From: Chimonanthus salicifolius
Taxonomy: Eukaryota > Streptophyta > Magnoliopsida > Laurales > Calycanthaceae
Direction: 5' to 3'
DNA length: 64,000 nt
Assembly: GCA_013350335.1 (NCBI GenBank)
Contig: CM023541.1
Location: 38,990,739 to 39,054,738 of the forward strand
This document shows positions 37,301 through 45,671 of this stretch, one piece after another. A program made the translations under genes and the position numbers. Within the stretch, counting starts at the first letter, position 1, and every line of letters starts with the position of its first letter. Below the pieces are notes generated by a model. That model saw only the letters and a program-made list of their open reading frames with translations. It was not told the DNA's origin and did not search any database.

Positions 37301-39116
37301 ATCATCACCACCCACCATAGAGGAGTTCATGTGTGACCTTGGACTTGTGGTGGGTGGACCAATGGAGGGAGAGGCATGAAGAGGTGGGAAAACTGTGAAG
37401 CGATGGAGATGCAAGGACTGGAGATTTAGGGTGTGACAAGAATATGGGATATGCAACTTTAGATGTTTTTAATATGGGATTCATGTATGAATAAATGTTG
37501 GATAAAATCATGATATGTCATTTTCATTCAAAAAAAAAAAAACATTGATACATCATGATGTAGTAAGAAAAATGAAAAAAGCCAATAGTTGACACTTGAC
37601 ACATCTCAGAAGATCTATATGATAATATTGGCCACCAATTATTTTGGTGTACAGTCATTGGAGAATACTATCAATAATACACTAACTTGCACCTCCATCC
37701 CTCTAACCCTCGTGGATTGGATGCGCACCCAATTTGACCCTCTCTCAGATGATATAATCACTGAATTTAAGCCCACTAAAATTTGGCATAAAATTTATTT
37801 TAGAGTAATCCAAACTTTGGGCCCTTGAAATTATAGGTAAGCCAATCAAGGTGACTTAAAACTCTAAGAGGCCTGGATACCTTCGTCTTAAAAAAAAAAA
37901 ATCATACATAATTTATAGCTCTGCTGAAGTCAATATTTCTCCCAGTTATGGGTACAAATCTTTTCATTGTTTGTGTTTTCACATATTGACATGCAGCCAT
38001 TTGATCAGTATTGTATTTTCTTAGATATTGAACTTTTTATTTTTTTTGAAGCGGATATTGGACTTATGTTTGACTAAAATTTACATCTCCTAAAATTCTT
38101 TTATATGTTTCATAGACATATGCTTGTTGAATTTCATAGGATTCTCTTAACAAACTATCATCTCAATGCAATGATTGCTTAAATACAAAGATTGTTGTAA
38201 TGCTCTCTTTTACTGTACTATGAGGTAACATATGTTGCACTAGGACTTCAAAATGTGTGACGAACCCATGTCGGATACTTGTAGCCACTCATACCCATTC
38301 TTCATTAACCATTCAGTGTTTTTAACATTTGTCTTCTAAGATGACTAGAATATTACAACACATTCCCTCTCTTAAAACCTAATTAAAATATCAATTTATT
38401 TGTCACCTAGATATTTAGAGTAAAACTAGTACATTATTTCTGTTGGTATTTTTTCACTCTTTATTTTCATTTAAAATAAACAATGATTTAACTTTATTTA
38501 AAAAATAGTGTCATGTCCCCATGTCTAATTTTTTTAAGGTCTCCCTGTTTGACACCTCATACCTGTGTCAAACACTGACACTCATACCCGTACCTATGCA
38601 ACTCAGGAGGTAACATATTTAAATATAGGCCTCAACACTGTTTGCTAATTTTACCTTTTAAAAAAAAAAATGCTAATTATGATAGAAGTAATAACAAAGT
38701 ATTCCTGCCTTCTTTTCTGCAGAGCTATGCTACGGGATATTCGAAAAAATCAAGAGAAGCCTGAGCCAGTGGCAGATTTGGATGGCCATACAGGTCATGT
38801 AGCTCACTTGCACATGGATCAATACAAAATTGTCACAGGAGGACCAGAGGATCCAAACGTCAAGATTTGGGATACTGACACAGGTGCACTAGCCAATTCT
38901 TTGAGATGTTTGCAACCTGATGAGCCTGGGGTCAGGATTGGGTTATCAGCCATGGCTGTTGATGGGTGTCGCATTGTTACCAGTAGTTGTGGTGATGAGT
39001 CAGGGTATGTGCGGTATAGAGATTTCACGCACGCTACTCGTCCATTGCCTGCAAATGAGTGTAATCCTTCTTCCATGTTTTGGGAACCAGAGGCTCCGAT
39101 CGGATATGATGACTGA
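16329..39116 (+). CDS. FBX2: F-box/WD40-repeat protein, FBX2-like; last five exons, 5' exons not found
   Basis: Exons are 16329-16434, 18607-18824, 22872-22914, 33230-33480 and 38723-39116 (TGA at 39114). All four introns are GT-AG and the phases join exactly, giving 336 residues plus a partial first codon. WD40 repeats are visible in order: ILITSSWDRTIQLWW; LLASGGEDGTVWLWSL; LLISVSRDAKVMVWD; SLICTGGDDRAMLRDIR; YKIVTGGPEDPNVKIWD; RIVTSSCGDESGYVRYRDF. The C-terminus (GGPEDPNVKIWDTDTG, then VRYRDFTHATRP) resembles Arabidopsis FBX2 (At5g21040), a WD40 F-box protein linked to phosphate-starvation responses and presumed to be an SCF substrate receptor. That protein is about 200 residues longer at the N-terminus, where its F-box lies. 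I found no matching exon upstream in the window, so the F-box is inferred, not seen. Introns of 2.2, 4.0, 10.3 and 5.2 kb are filled with transposons. Identity as a WD40 gene is firm; orthology is recalled from memory. Confidence 0.85.
16484..16650. mobile_element. 167-bp hAT MITE with perfect 8-bp TSD, in an FBX2-like intron
   Basis: The ends are CATGGTTTAAAAACTCAAAA and, reverse-complemented, CATAGTTCGAAAGCTCAAAA. Both flanks are CTACCAAC (16476-16483 and 16651-16658). It sits 49 bp after the splice donor at 16435. Confidence 0.85.
17155..17278. repeat. Perfect 30-bp inverted repeat with 64-bp loop
   Basis: CAATAATATTATATTTATAT and its continuation TGGTGCAAAA (17155-17184) are exactly reverse-complemented at 17249-17278. 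A direct partial copy (AAGCAATAATATTATATT) follows at 17297-17314. It is an AT-rich foldback in an FBX2-like intron, either a MITE or a hairpin precursor. Confidence 0.8.
17300..18240 (-). mobile_element. L1 LINE ORF2 fragment (region after RT)
   Basis: Minus-strand frames read PHLQFVDGTIFFL-like, then GTLPFRYLGLPVFENPRSKS, then WAPVVEKVEKSLEGW and YLSLGGRITLIRYVLANLPI, YYMSIFQMPKGISRKLEQ, FRRFLWGNRQDK, and FEKEREALWAKVLTAKYG. This is the well-known plant L1 segment after the RT palm. Frames are shifted. Confidence 0.9.
18825..19600 (+). other. FBX2-like intron sequence without recognised element
   Basis: AT-rich intron following the donor at 18825. No repeat ends or protein-like frames are seen. 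Confidence 0.4.
19602..19745 (+). mobile_element. RTE-type LINE fragment
   Basis: The translation KTEYMECNFSG, then IKFRYLGSMVESQGGF matches the RTE LINE segment after the RT (TEYMECKFS...FKYLGSMI). The next 400 bp give open but unrecognised frames (TPQLKSVNSIPLKVGETWTD), which I leave unassigned. Confidence 0.7.
20480..21155 (+). mobile_element. L1 LINE RNase H tail with poly(A)
   Basis: The frame GVFKFNVDGAARGKPCPVGI is the start of the L1 RNase H-like domain. After frame shifts, GIKNALEVWSSFGQRKQIVE and QNAIKWAFRRKHLPWKL-like text follow. It ends CTGTTACTTCT and a 14-bp poly(A). 5'-truncated. Confidence 0.85.
21242..21576 (+). mobile_element. TRIM-type solo LTR (335 bp)
   Basis: TGTAACGACCCGTCCCG ... 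GGCAGGGTATTACA, flanked by TTTTT on both sides. The core word CACAATATTGTC and GCTTTGGGCC are shared with the copies at 25126 and 46456. A TATATA box-like motif lies near 21515. It is homologous to a TRIM family seen in many angiosperms, by recall. Confidence 0.8.
21719..22186. repeat. Diverged tandem duplication (period about 234 bp)
   Basis: Copy 1 starts at 21719 and copy 2 at 21953. Both hold CAAAATCTGT, GCAGCCATTGTG and TTTCAATTACACAACTTGGG in the same order. Copies differ by many substitutions and small indels. Confidence 0.75.
22270..22670. repeat. Short tandem and trinucleotide repeats (CTA/CTG/ATT)
   Basis: Two to three copies of CTATTCATTATTTGCTTT lead into a (CTACTG)n, (GCT)n and (ATT)n microsatellite. 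The GCTGCTGCT...ATTATTATTGGGTCTACT block is duplicated. Long open frames here encode only homopolymer runs and are artefacts of repeat sequence. It lies about 200 bp upstream of the 43-nt exon. Confidence 0.85.
23230..23800 (-). mobile_element. L1 LINE RNase H-like fragment
   Basis: Minus-strand frames read WTKLHKGFKFNVDGTTRG, then VGGVSHDNQGNTKPLFSS and NESIEEKI-stop-VIREALEIF, the L1 RNase H-like domain with stops. Upstream, QLAITRLSKWCHGKKG is L1-like linker. Confidence 0.75.
24366..24846 (+). mobile_element. RTE-type LINE reverse transcriptase, left half
   Basis: The translation reads KQNIGSRSKISFE in shifted frame, then EAEVKSALNKMKEGRTLGSD, EIPMEVWIILGE, RWLTILFNKIMDSNKMPNKW, CANYRDINVMS, then QFGFMPSRST-like and LEKAYDRVP. 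This is the RTE RT core (usual forms GPDxIPxEVW, NYRGI, LEKAYDRVPR). Stops and shifts make it a pseudogene. It is interrupted at GTGCCAAG and resumes at 27827. Confidence 0.9.
25126..27768 (+). mobile_element. TRIM-type solo LTR, split by a long LTR
   Basis: The left end is TGTAACGCCTTAGTCC with the core ACAATATTGTCCACTTTGGG. The right end is GGGGCGGGGTACTACA. Flanks are GGTCA (25121-25125) and AGTCA (27769-27773), 4 of 5 matching. The piece before the nested insertion is 25126-25340, the piece after is 27712-27768. Same family as 21242-21576. Confidence 0.8.
25341..27706 (-). mobile_element. Solo LTR (2366 bp) of a Del/Tekay-like gypsy element with perfect TSD
   Basis: TGTCACGCCCCGCC ... 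GGGTCGGGTCATTACA with TTCTC on both sides (25336-25340 and 27707-27711). Reverse-complemented it starts TGTAATGACCCGACCC and ends GGCGGGGCGTGACA, as in the LTR at 2049. No gag-pol is present. Inside are repeated GGTCTTCCCAC...AAAGTGAGG blocks near 26038-26225, reminiscent of the arrayed CCCTCACGTG units in the first LTR. Confidence 0.9.
27827..28055 (+). mobile_element. RTE-type LINE reverse transcriptase, right half
   Basis: This resumes the LINE after the nest: VKTIFGETRKFPEVGLHQG, a stop, then TLSPYYLF and DNIVVYAI (equivalent to GLHQGSALSPYLF and the ADDI box, here degenerate). It is cut at about 28055 by an antisense L1 tail. Confidence 0.85.
28055..28895 (-). mobile_element. L1 LINE C-terminal region, minus strand
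   Basis: Minus-strand translation reads IVWKERNSRIFESKESEEND, then LVSGVEFRGCKIADFYTFWE, HKFNVDWETKGKPGPTGIGG, then after a shift SSLGGGKPIIEGDSTNMTKW and REIRALCSDEEVSFAAVRKL. This is the ORF2 C-terminal linker and RNase H-like domain. The 3' end has GTTACTGCTCAAAAG and an A-rich tail in minus sense (28055-28076). Confidence 0.9.
28899..29203 (+). mobile_element. Copia-type solo LTR with non-matching flanks
   Basis: TGTTGGAACAGTG ... TTATTATTCTACA, about 305 bp, with TTTATTATTTATACATG and a CTCTCTTAC...TCTTCTCC pyrimidine end typical of copia LTRs. It contains a 31-bp direct repeat (TGTTGTGGGACCCACTTCA at 28928 and 28959). Flanking 5-mers ACAGT and CTGAC do not match. It joins a minus-strand L1 to a plus-strand L1. 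Confidence 0.65.
29204..29308 (+). mobile_element. L1 LINE fragment before the copia insertion
   Basis: The translation DTFKDIFPRLYRIASYRNAK, then ISDCYVVEEGVTKW is the L1 segment leading into zf-RVT (FPRLYxIA...W). It continues after the copia element at 31513 as EVVFRRNRWDFEQ. Confidence 0.8.
29309..31512 (-). mobile_element. Non-autonomous copia-type element with perfect TSD
   Basis: Flanks are ATGGG (29304-29308 and 31513-31517). In minus sense the right end starts TGTTGAGATATATTAGG and the left end finishes TTACTCTCTACA. LTR-like direct repeats: 29309-29500 (3' LTR) and about 31398-31512 (5' LTR, lacking its last 70 bp or so); both share CCTAATTTCCTAATT and GTACAAAGGATA. A G-run (CCCCCCC on plus at 29497-29503) fits a polypurine tract. 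The interior has no gag or pol, so it needs proteins in trans. It contains a nested L1 tail at 30279-30538. Confidence 0.8.
30279..30538 (+). mobile_element. 5'-truncated L1 tail with TSD, nested in the copia-type element
   Basis: The translation VERIRHSIGSFDFMIAWIPQ, then SANSVADAMAKQGLFLETEI and a stop is the end of an L1 RNase H domain. A poly(A) follows. Flanks repeat AAAGTAGGCCCCAC(T/C)ATTG (30260-30278 and 30536-30554), one mismatch in 19. Confidence 0.9.
31513..32935 (+). mobile_element. L1 LINE C-terminal region after the copia insertion
   Basis: Continues EVVFRRNRWDFEQDSW, then a C-rich pyrimidine tract at 31740-31805, then the zf-RVT box SCILCGKLEEDVDHLFGKCS and VVRSLWYRFANLMGLSW, a linker (NLRISRINSW-like), and RNase H-like text QGKLIIKGESANAINWARGC, LVTIARQIRVLCLGRVVSFV, then KRSANGVADFLAK. 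It ends CTGCTATCACTAAAAAA at about 32930. Frames shift several times. Confidence 0.9.
34071..35047 (+). mobile_element. 5'-truncated L1 LINE with 11-bp TSD
   Basis: The translation KWAGGPFVGRRRVVWRLIPM, then TIIWAIWKESYTRFLK, GFYKFNIDGAATGKPGPARI, and CFVHVSRSANDVADFLSKVG is ORF2 C-terminus with RNase H-like domain. It ends with a poly(A) at 35036-35046. Flanks are GTAGGTTCTCT (34060-34070 and 35048-35058). In the last intron of the FBX2-like gene. Confidence 0.9.
35059..37045 (+). other. FBX2-like intron sequence, mostly unclassified
   Basis: CAGTGGCGGA at 35064-35073 looks like the end of a common hAT MITE, but no matching right end was found. Several small frames near 36130-36390 and 36470-36670 have no known motif. 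Confidence 0.35.
37046..37322. repeat. Recent tandem duplication, period 146 bp
   Basis: GACCATTTACACTCCCACAA at 37046 recurs at 37192. The copies share CATCACCACCCACCATAGA at their ends and differ by a handful of substitutions. In the last FBX2-like intron. Confidence 0.9.
37323..38722 (+). other. FBX2-like intron sequence without recognised element
   Basis: AT-rich, with poly(A) tracts at 37530-37542, 37890-37900 and 38659-38670 that may mark small retroposed pieces. The acceptor TTTTCTGCAG ends at 38722. Confidence 0.35.
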
Positions 39117-39399
39117 GTTCTTTATTAGCTTGATGCAACCAGACGATGTATACATTGTTAATGATTTCAGAGGCAAAAACTTCTGGTTAACAGCATGAAT
39201 CATGCAGTTGGTGAATGTTTTCCCACCGTTTTCTTGTTTTTCTCTTTCAGTAAATGAAATCTCCTTTTTTCTTCTTTTTTTGTCTTCGTGAATGTAAGGA
39301 TTCTCATAGTTTGTTGTAGTTTTAAGTAAACGTTTGAATTTGATTCCTGAACATCATTTGCATCCAAATGCTATGACTTGGACTTGGGCTTCGACTGGA

Positions 39400-39524
39400 C
39401 TCAAGCCATGCAAAGCCTTAGCCCAAGCCTGTTGAGTATGATTTAAAGTCCAAGCCAGTTGAATCTTATTTAACCCAACCTTCCATCGAGACGGTTCGCT
39501 CAACGGTTCAGTTTTGATAACATT
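39400..39524. mobile_element. Truncated hAT MITE end
   Basis: GAATCTTATTTAACCCAACC, then GACGGTTCGCTCAACGGTTC and TTTTGATAACATT resemble the right end of the element at 13320-14772. No left end or TSD is seen. It lies about 280 bp after the FBX2-like stop codon. Confidence 0.4.
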
Positions 39525-39689
39525 AGTATACACAGCTGTTTTTTTAAATAATTTTTTTATTATATATAATTATTTATTATTATTAAATAATACTTATAAT
39601 AATATATAAAATATCAAGAAGGCCCCATTTAAATTTTTTATGTTAAGCTTCAACTTGTGTCGAGACAGCTTTGATGCCCCAATCAAGAT

Positions 39690-40330
39690 CACATTAAACT
39701 AAATAACCCACAGCTTCTATGATTAGTGCTACTATCCCCAGATAGCCAATAACTCAGCTTGGCCACACGCAATTTATTAGCAGTCTCGATCATAATCTGA
39801 TTAGGCCCAAACTTGAGTGATAATTTCATCAGAGCAGTGGTGTGAATTCTGGTAGCCCATTTAGCAGCAAGAGGAACGCCAGTATCAAACCAATCAATCA
39901 ATATGATCGATCTGAATGTTCCTATGGCTGAGGAAAGAGAGAATCTGTTGTGAGAAAATAAGAAGACCAACATGAACATTTTCATTTCTACTGGGTGCAG
40001 TTGGACCGTCAAACGAAGCAGCAAACCGACCCACACTGCCGTGAAGGAAAACACCACTCAAGAAGAATGTCGGAGAAGTATGGGTTTCATCAACCGAGCA
40101 GGGAAGAGGAGGAGGAAGATTCCAATTTGCATTGCCAGTTCTAGACAGCCTAAGCAAATCATTATTAGAGAGCAGAGCAGGAAGAACACCAGAGTTCTTA
40201 TATCAAAGAGAATGGATTTGCATATGCTTTTGATGCTTCTCACAGACCTCTGAAATGTACGACTGTTCCTTTCCATCCACGAATGCCAGACCACAACAGG
40301 GAGGGAAAGTTCAGCGGCAAGCAATTCGAT
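39690..40330 (-). mobile_element. L1-like LINE fragment
   Basis: Minus-strand translation VVVWHSWMERNSRTFQRSVR, then SICKSI resembles the linker before the RNase H domain (IWxERNxRIF). Later frames (NWNLPPPLPCSVDETHTS, then SVGRFAASFDGPTAPSRNEN) fit a degraded RNase H start. Assignment rests mainly on the first motif. Confidence 0.5.
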
Positions 40331-40570
40331 AGGAGACTGGATTTTTTTTAAGGTAAAGAAAGCGAAAAAAAAAACCAGGCTAAATTAACTAGAAAAGAAA
40401 CCGCTCATAGGAAATAATCCTCTAGAAACCAAGATAACTAGAAAAGAAACCGCTCATAGGAAATAAGCCTCTGGCGAAACTGGCAGGCAGACACGACTGG
40501 TTTCCATCTTTTTGCAACGGTTGTAGTTCACTGAAGAACTGAGTCTGGTGAGCTCATGGAAGGATCTATC

Positions 40571-43500
40571 TGTCAGGCCTTGATCCGAAAGGTGGGCTCG
40601 GAACGCAACTGATTTTTTTTTTTTTTAAGACTAAACTAACTTAAGAATTCTAACTGGGCAGGATAAATAGTTAGGCCCAAAGGTCACACATGATCTCAAC
40701 ATGTGAAGTCAAACATATACCATAAGTCTACCCAACATAAACACAATCATTAACACATAACATGAACACATAATTCCAACACTGAATTATTAATGAAATA
40801 TCATCAGAGTAACTACGGATACATGGTAGTTTAATATATCACATTTAAACAAACGAAGTACCACACTCGGTACTGTACATAAGCAAATGGTTCCAAGAAC
40901 CAAAAAACAAAGATAAGGGAATTCCCCTCAGTGGGAATCCCGAAGCAACGTCGCAGCTTATCCACCCTAAGCTTCAAACAGAGGGTTTTTCTCCTCGAGT
41001 TCATCTTCTGAAAGGTGAGTAGGGTGAGCTAACTAGCCCAGTGAAGGAAATATAACAGTGCAGTTTAAGTAAACATCAGGTTAGTACAAAATCAACATTT
41101 GCAATATAATATCTCATGCTTGACAATAAGTCCAAGTATAATCTTATCATCAATTCCACAATTCGTCATCTTTTTCTATTACTGTTGTCATCCAACGTAA
41201 TACCCACATACTACGCTGAGACTATCGTATTAAGTCCCGACCTGGTCAAAATACATCCTTACAAGTACATCTCCGGCCCTCACATGGCCGATACTGACAT
41301 TTCTCAAGTCAGCAACTATCGACACCCATGGTCCAATAGACGTAAACCATCTCACACACATGGCAGATATTGGTTCAATAGTCAAGGGCACGTGGAAGCA
41401 GTATTACACATTTCATATGATCAACATCTTAGCATTCATAATCGTCATAACCACTTCTTACAATAGTGCATTATGTCTAGGTACATGAGTGGGTTCATCA
41501 AATCTGAAACCACTCATTGCTCAAGATCCATCTCAATAAAAATCTGATTACACCTCCCTCACTGTAAATGTGTGGTATCGCGGTCTCTGTTCAACAAGCA
41601 AACAAGTGCACAATCATTAACAGGTCAATATACATAGCATCAATTGTATACACACAAGTACTATTTCAAAACCATACTTGTTTTCCCCAAAAATCTCCAA
41701 GGTAAATGGAATTGAGTCTCCTACTTGGTTTCTAACCATTTTAAGTTACAATAATCCACAGTATAGTAATAATAAGGTGCTCAGTCCAAAACTCGTATTG
41801 TCTTCTAGGCATGACTAGATTGACTTATTGAGTTAGGTCTAGATACTCAAGTCACTTCTCAGTTGTCTTCTGTATATGACCAGATTTGACATGTTGAGCA
41901 AGGCCTCGAGGTCACTCAGTGCCCGACAAATATAGCGTCGGCCTGGAAGTGAAGTCACTCAGTGCCCGATAAATAGAGTCGGCCTGGAAGTTAATACAAT
42001 AGTATATACACTATAGTAATAAGAGAAGAGAGTTAGTACATTTTTAATTTATCAAGTGTATAAACATCACATACATCAATAATCAAACAAGATTTTACAC
42101 TTAAAAACTGGGTCCCTCGGAACCAGGTACTGTGGATTCGGATCATCCGAACCACTGCCTAAGCTAGTCACTGACTTCGGACCTTGGGTCTGGCTTCGGA
42201 TCGTCCAAATATCAAGTCTCGGATCATCCGAAGGTCCTTCCGAACCAAAAAATCTGAAAAACTGGTTTCGGTGGGTCTGTTTATCTCGGAACATGTCGAG
42301 TGAGGTTCGGATCGTCCGAGAGGGGTTCGGTCCTTCCAAACATGGCTTGGAACATTCGGCAGAGCAAGGCTTGCCTCGGACACTTCGGGACTTCGGGCTG
42401 AAGCTCGGAACATCCAAAGGGCCGGTTTCGGATCGTCCGAAGGGTGCCACCCTCTAACCGTCCGAAGCTCGACTCTCAGACCGTCCGAGAGTCGTCTTCC
42501 TCCACTGTCTGCAACAGCAGACAGTAACGGGCAATGACATATGAAATACAAATCCAGAAAAGTGGGTTTCCTGGATTCGATTTTCACATCCAGTCGGTTA
42601 AATGGACTCCTCTGTGAGTCATCTTTCCATAGGGAGTGGTTTGGAGCTTTTAAAGCTCAGTAGGTCGTCCGATTTTAACACTAACAACACATTGGTGCAA
42701 GAAATCCCATGGTTTTTCTTAAACTTCAAACTGGTTTTACACACTCAAAACTTAGCCAAATTTGGTTTTTCTTGACTTTAAACCGATTGAAATTTAAAGA
42801 GGAACATAGTGGTTACCTTCACTTGAGTTCCTGGGCTGATAAATCCTACTTTTGAAAATCTTCCCTTCTAAGCTTACGGCAAGAAAAATGGGAAAAACAG
42901 AGGCTAGGAGTGATCGGCAGGGAACACTTGAGAGCAGACTGGGAGATAGAAAATTTTGGGAGTTTAATCAGCTGAAGAGAGGGTAGTTTTATAGAACCCA
43001 GTGATTAGTGGGTGATGGCCAGCTGGCGATTGCATGGCTCGGCTGGTCGATGTACCGAACAGTAACGGCAGGGTTCTTACTGTTGGTTACAGATAAGTCC
43101 CTACCAACTTTTGATTTTGTAAATAGGCCCTTGTTTGATAAAAATCCGATTTTTAACTAAAAACATGATTTAAAAGGCTCAAGAATTTTAATCCAACTTG
43201 ATAGATATGTGGGGTTTTAAAAACTCTTATCATCATAAAAATTTGGAGATTTAAAACTCACCAAAAACCATAGATTTAAATAAAAATCACAATTTAATAC
43301 TATTTACGTGTTTTAACTTGTGTTAAATAAAACAATTTTAAATCCTCATTTTCGGGGTTTGAAAGAATAAACTACATCATACTAAAATGGTCTAACACGC
43401 TACACTTGTTTCAAAATTTATCTCTTTTCACAAATCATTTAAAAATATTTATTTCTCCCTTTCGGGGTTTTGACGGACGGTTTTAAATACTATTTTTTGA

Positions 43501-43780
43501 AAATAAAATTATTTTAAAATCAGAAATAAGAATCCTTGATTAAGGAGAATAATATCATCCAATAATAATTGCATAATAACACAATTAATAAAATAATAAT
43601 AATAAGCAGTAAATTACCATTTTGCCCCTCCAACTGGACGAGCTGGATCACTGAGCTTTTGAGCTCAGATTGGGCTACACCTGGGCTTTTCTCAAAGCCC
43701 TAACTGAAATCTTCGAGATTAATCAGTCTAAGTAAGATTTATTATGCTAAACTACGTCTAATTCGGATCAAGGTATTACA
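40571..43780 (-). mobile_element. Probable solo LTR (about 3.2 kb), third long LTR
   Basis: TGTCAGGCCTTGATCCGAA ... TTCGGATCAAGGTATTACA. The two ends are imperfect inverted repeats sharing CCTTGATCCGAA. The TGT...ACA frame and inverted ends parallel the LTRs at 2049 and 25341. Flanks CTATC and CTACT match at only 3 of 5, so the TSD is weak. No coding sequence. A repeat-rich block lies at 42115-42490. Confidence 0.6.
42115..42490. repeat. Interspersed palindromic motif TCGGATCGTCCGA
   Basis: About ten variants of (T)TCGGA(T/C)C(G/A)TCC(G/A)A occur in 375 bp, together with half-sites GGTTCGG, CTCGGA and CCGAAG. Spacing is irregular. It lies inside the probable LTR at 40571-43780. Confidence 0.75.
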
Positions 43781-44700
43781 CTACTTTTTTTTTTTTTTAA
43801 TTTATGGGATCTTGATTATTAATTAGTACGTCCAACCTCAATCAACTTGTCATCAAGCCATTTGGGAGATTGTTTGAATTGGATTGACACAACACCATAG
43901 AGTCATCCACAGAGCACCATAGATCTTTTACAATTGTTTATGTAAAAGGAGAGTTTTTGGGTGATTGTGAAAATCTTAGATGTTTATTTATTTATGGTTA
44001 TGATTTTGCTTTAACGTTAGTAAGGAAAAAAATAAAATTTTGTTCAAAAAATATAAAAATAATTTTTAAAACTTCATTTGACAAATTTAAAGAATTTCAA
44101 CTATGGTTATCATATTAATATTATAAAAGTAGAAAAAAATGTGGAAAAAGAACTAATAATAGGAAAAATGGATTTTTAGAGATAGAGTTAGTGACTTAGA
44201 GGAATTTGATTAACTTTAATTATATTATTTAAAAAATATGATAAATTCAAGCCAAAATATTACTTGAAAAAGAAAAAAAAAAGTTTTAGGAAAGATTTAT
44301 CAAAAAGTGGAAAAGGAATCTTAAGATTTAATTCGGTGAGTTTGAGGGATTTAACTTTAATATTAATTTCTTATATATCAAAATCTATTTTAGTGTTAGC
44401 ATGGAAAAAATAAAGAATTCATAAAAATATCTAAAAATAGAAAAAAAAATTATTATTTTATTAGGTGATTACAAGGATTTGATTTTTTTTATACTTATAT
44501 AATAAATAAAAAATATTTTAAAATTGTCGTTAAAAAATAAGAATGTAACTATGAACTTTTTTAAGTAGAAAATAAATTTCCCCTGGGTCTAAAAAAAAGG
44601 TAGAAAATAAATTCCTAACTTTTATTTAAAAAATCTTGTTAGCATCTATTTTCATAATGAAAATCATTTTTTAAAAAAAAAAAAAAAACAAACGGCCAGA
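43781..44700. other. Highly AT-rich intergenic stretch
   Basis: Runs of A and T with loosely repeated phrases (TTTAGAGATAGAGTTAGTGA, GGGATTTAACTTTAAT). No coding frame or clear element ends. Confidence 0.4.
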
Positions 44701-45094
44701 TTTTTTGCATGAACGTAGAAAAATGGTGTCAAAATATTATCTAAATGGATAAAGCTGCCATCACTGACTCGAAAGTCCAGAAGTGATCCGCTGGATGGGT
44801 CCCACCCGAGAGCTCTGCTGTGTGGTCAAGAACGATTCTGGATTCAGGCCATGGAGGAAATGCTCGCTCCTCTCCTCTCCTCTCCTCTCCTCTCTACCCA
44901 CTGGCAAGAAACATGTACACGTCTCGTGCAATTTTTTGGTGGATATGGGAATGTCCTCACTCCACCACACGCAGAAAGAGACGACACGAGATAGAGATTT
45001 TAAATGTAAACGGAACGAGGTAACGAGGTAACAAACTATCTTTCAAAATTTTCTCAGAGGTTGAATATTGGGGAGAGAATCTGTACTAGAAAAG

Positions 45095-45671
45095 TATAAA
45101 TTGTAGCCATATGCTTGTTTGTACAATTGGGTTTCAATGGAATACATGGATACATGCATTGGTCACTGCCAATAATTTAAATTTTCTGTCCAAAACTCAC
45201 TTCGATCTTCTTCTTCCTTCATTCCAAAACCCCAGTTCTTCCTCCATACGAAAACCCAATTACCCAATTACCCAATTGAATTTTTGGTCTAGAAACCCAC
45301 TTTCCTCTTCTAGTTCTTCTTCTTCATCATCCATCCCACTTGCCCAATTCTCCATTTGAATTTTTGTCCACACCCCACCTCTCTGTTCTTCTTCTACCTC
45401 TTCCTCCTCCTTCTCCTCCATTATTCCAAATACTCATTTACCATTCCCGGTTCTCGACTTCTATTTCAAAGAAAAAAACTCCATCAGTTCAGGAATAATC
45501 ATAAAATCCCGAAATCCCAATTCCCGTCTTAAAGAAATAAAGAGAACAGTTAAGGAAAATTCTGAATACCCATTCCCGATTCATAAAAAAAAATCATTTC
45601 AGAAAGAAATTCCGGATACACATTTCCTCCATCTGAATAGAAAGCAGAGTTGAGTGGAATAGAGATCGTCT
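45095..45671 (+). promoter_or_regulatory. Candidate core promoter and CT-rich 5' leader of the HCF173-like gene
   Basis: TATAAA at 45095-45100 is the best TATA candidate, about 570 bp before the start codon. The following leader is rich in CTTCTT and TCTTCC runs (45200-45430), as in many plant 5' leaders. A (CTCCT)n microsatellite lies at 44868-44895. Upstream ATGs exist in the leader, for example near 45111. The TSS is not defined by sequence alone. Confidence 0.35.

Noticed and set aside
42076..42587. Two overlapping minus-strand frames of 124 and 139 residues
   Set aside because: They arise from the stop-poor CG-rich palindromic repeats of the probable LTR; both frames repeat the same short words without a domain.
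44783..45359. Small frames upstream of the HCF173-like start
   Set aside because: They lie in the promoter and CT-rich leader, overlap each other in different frames, and have no motif.
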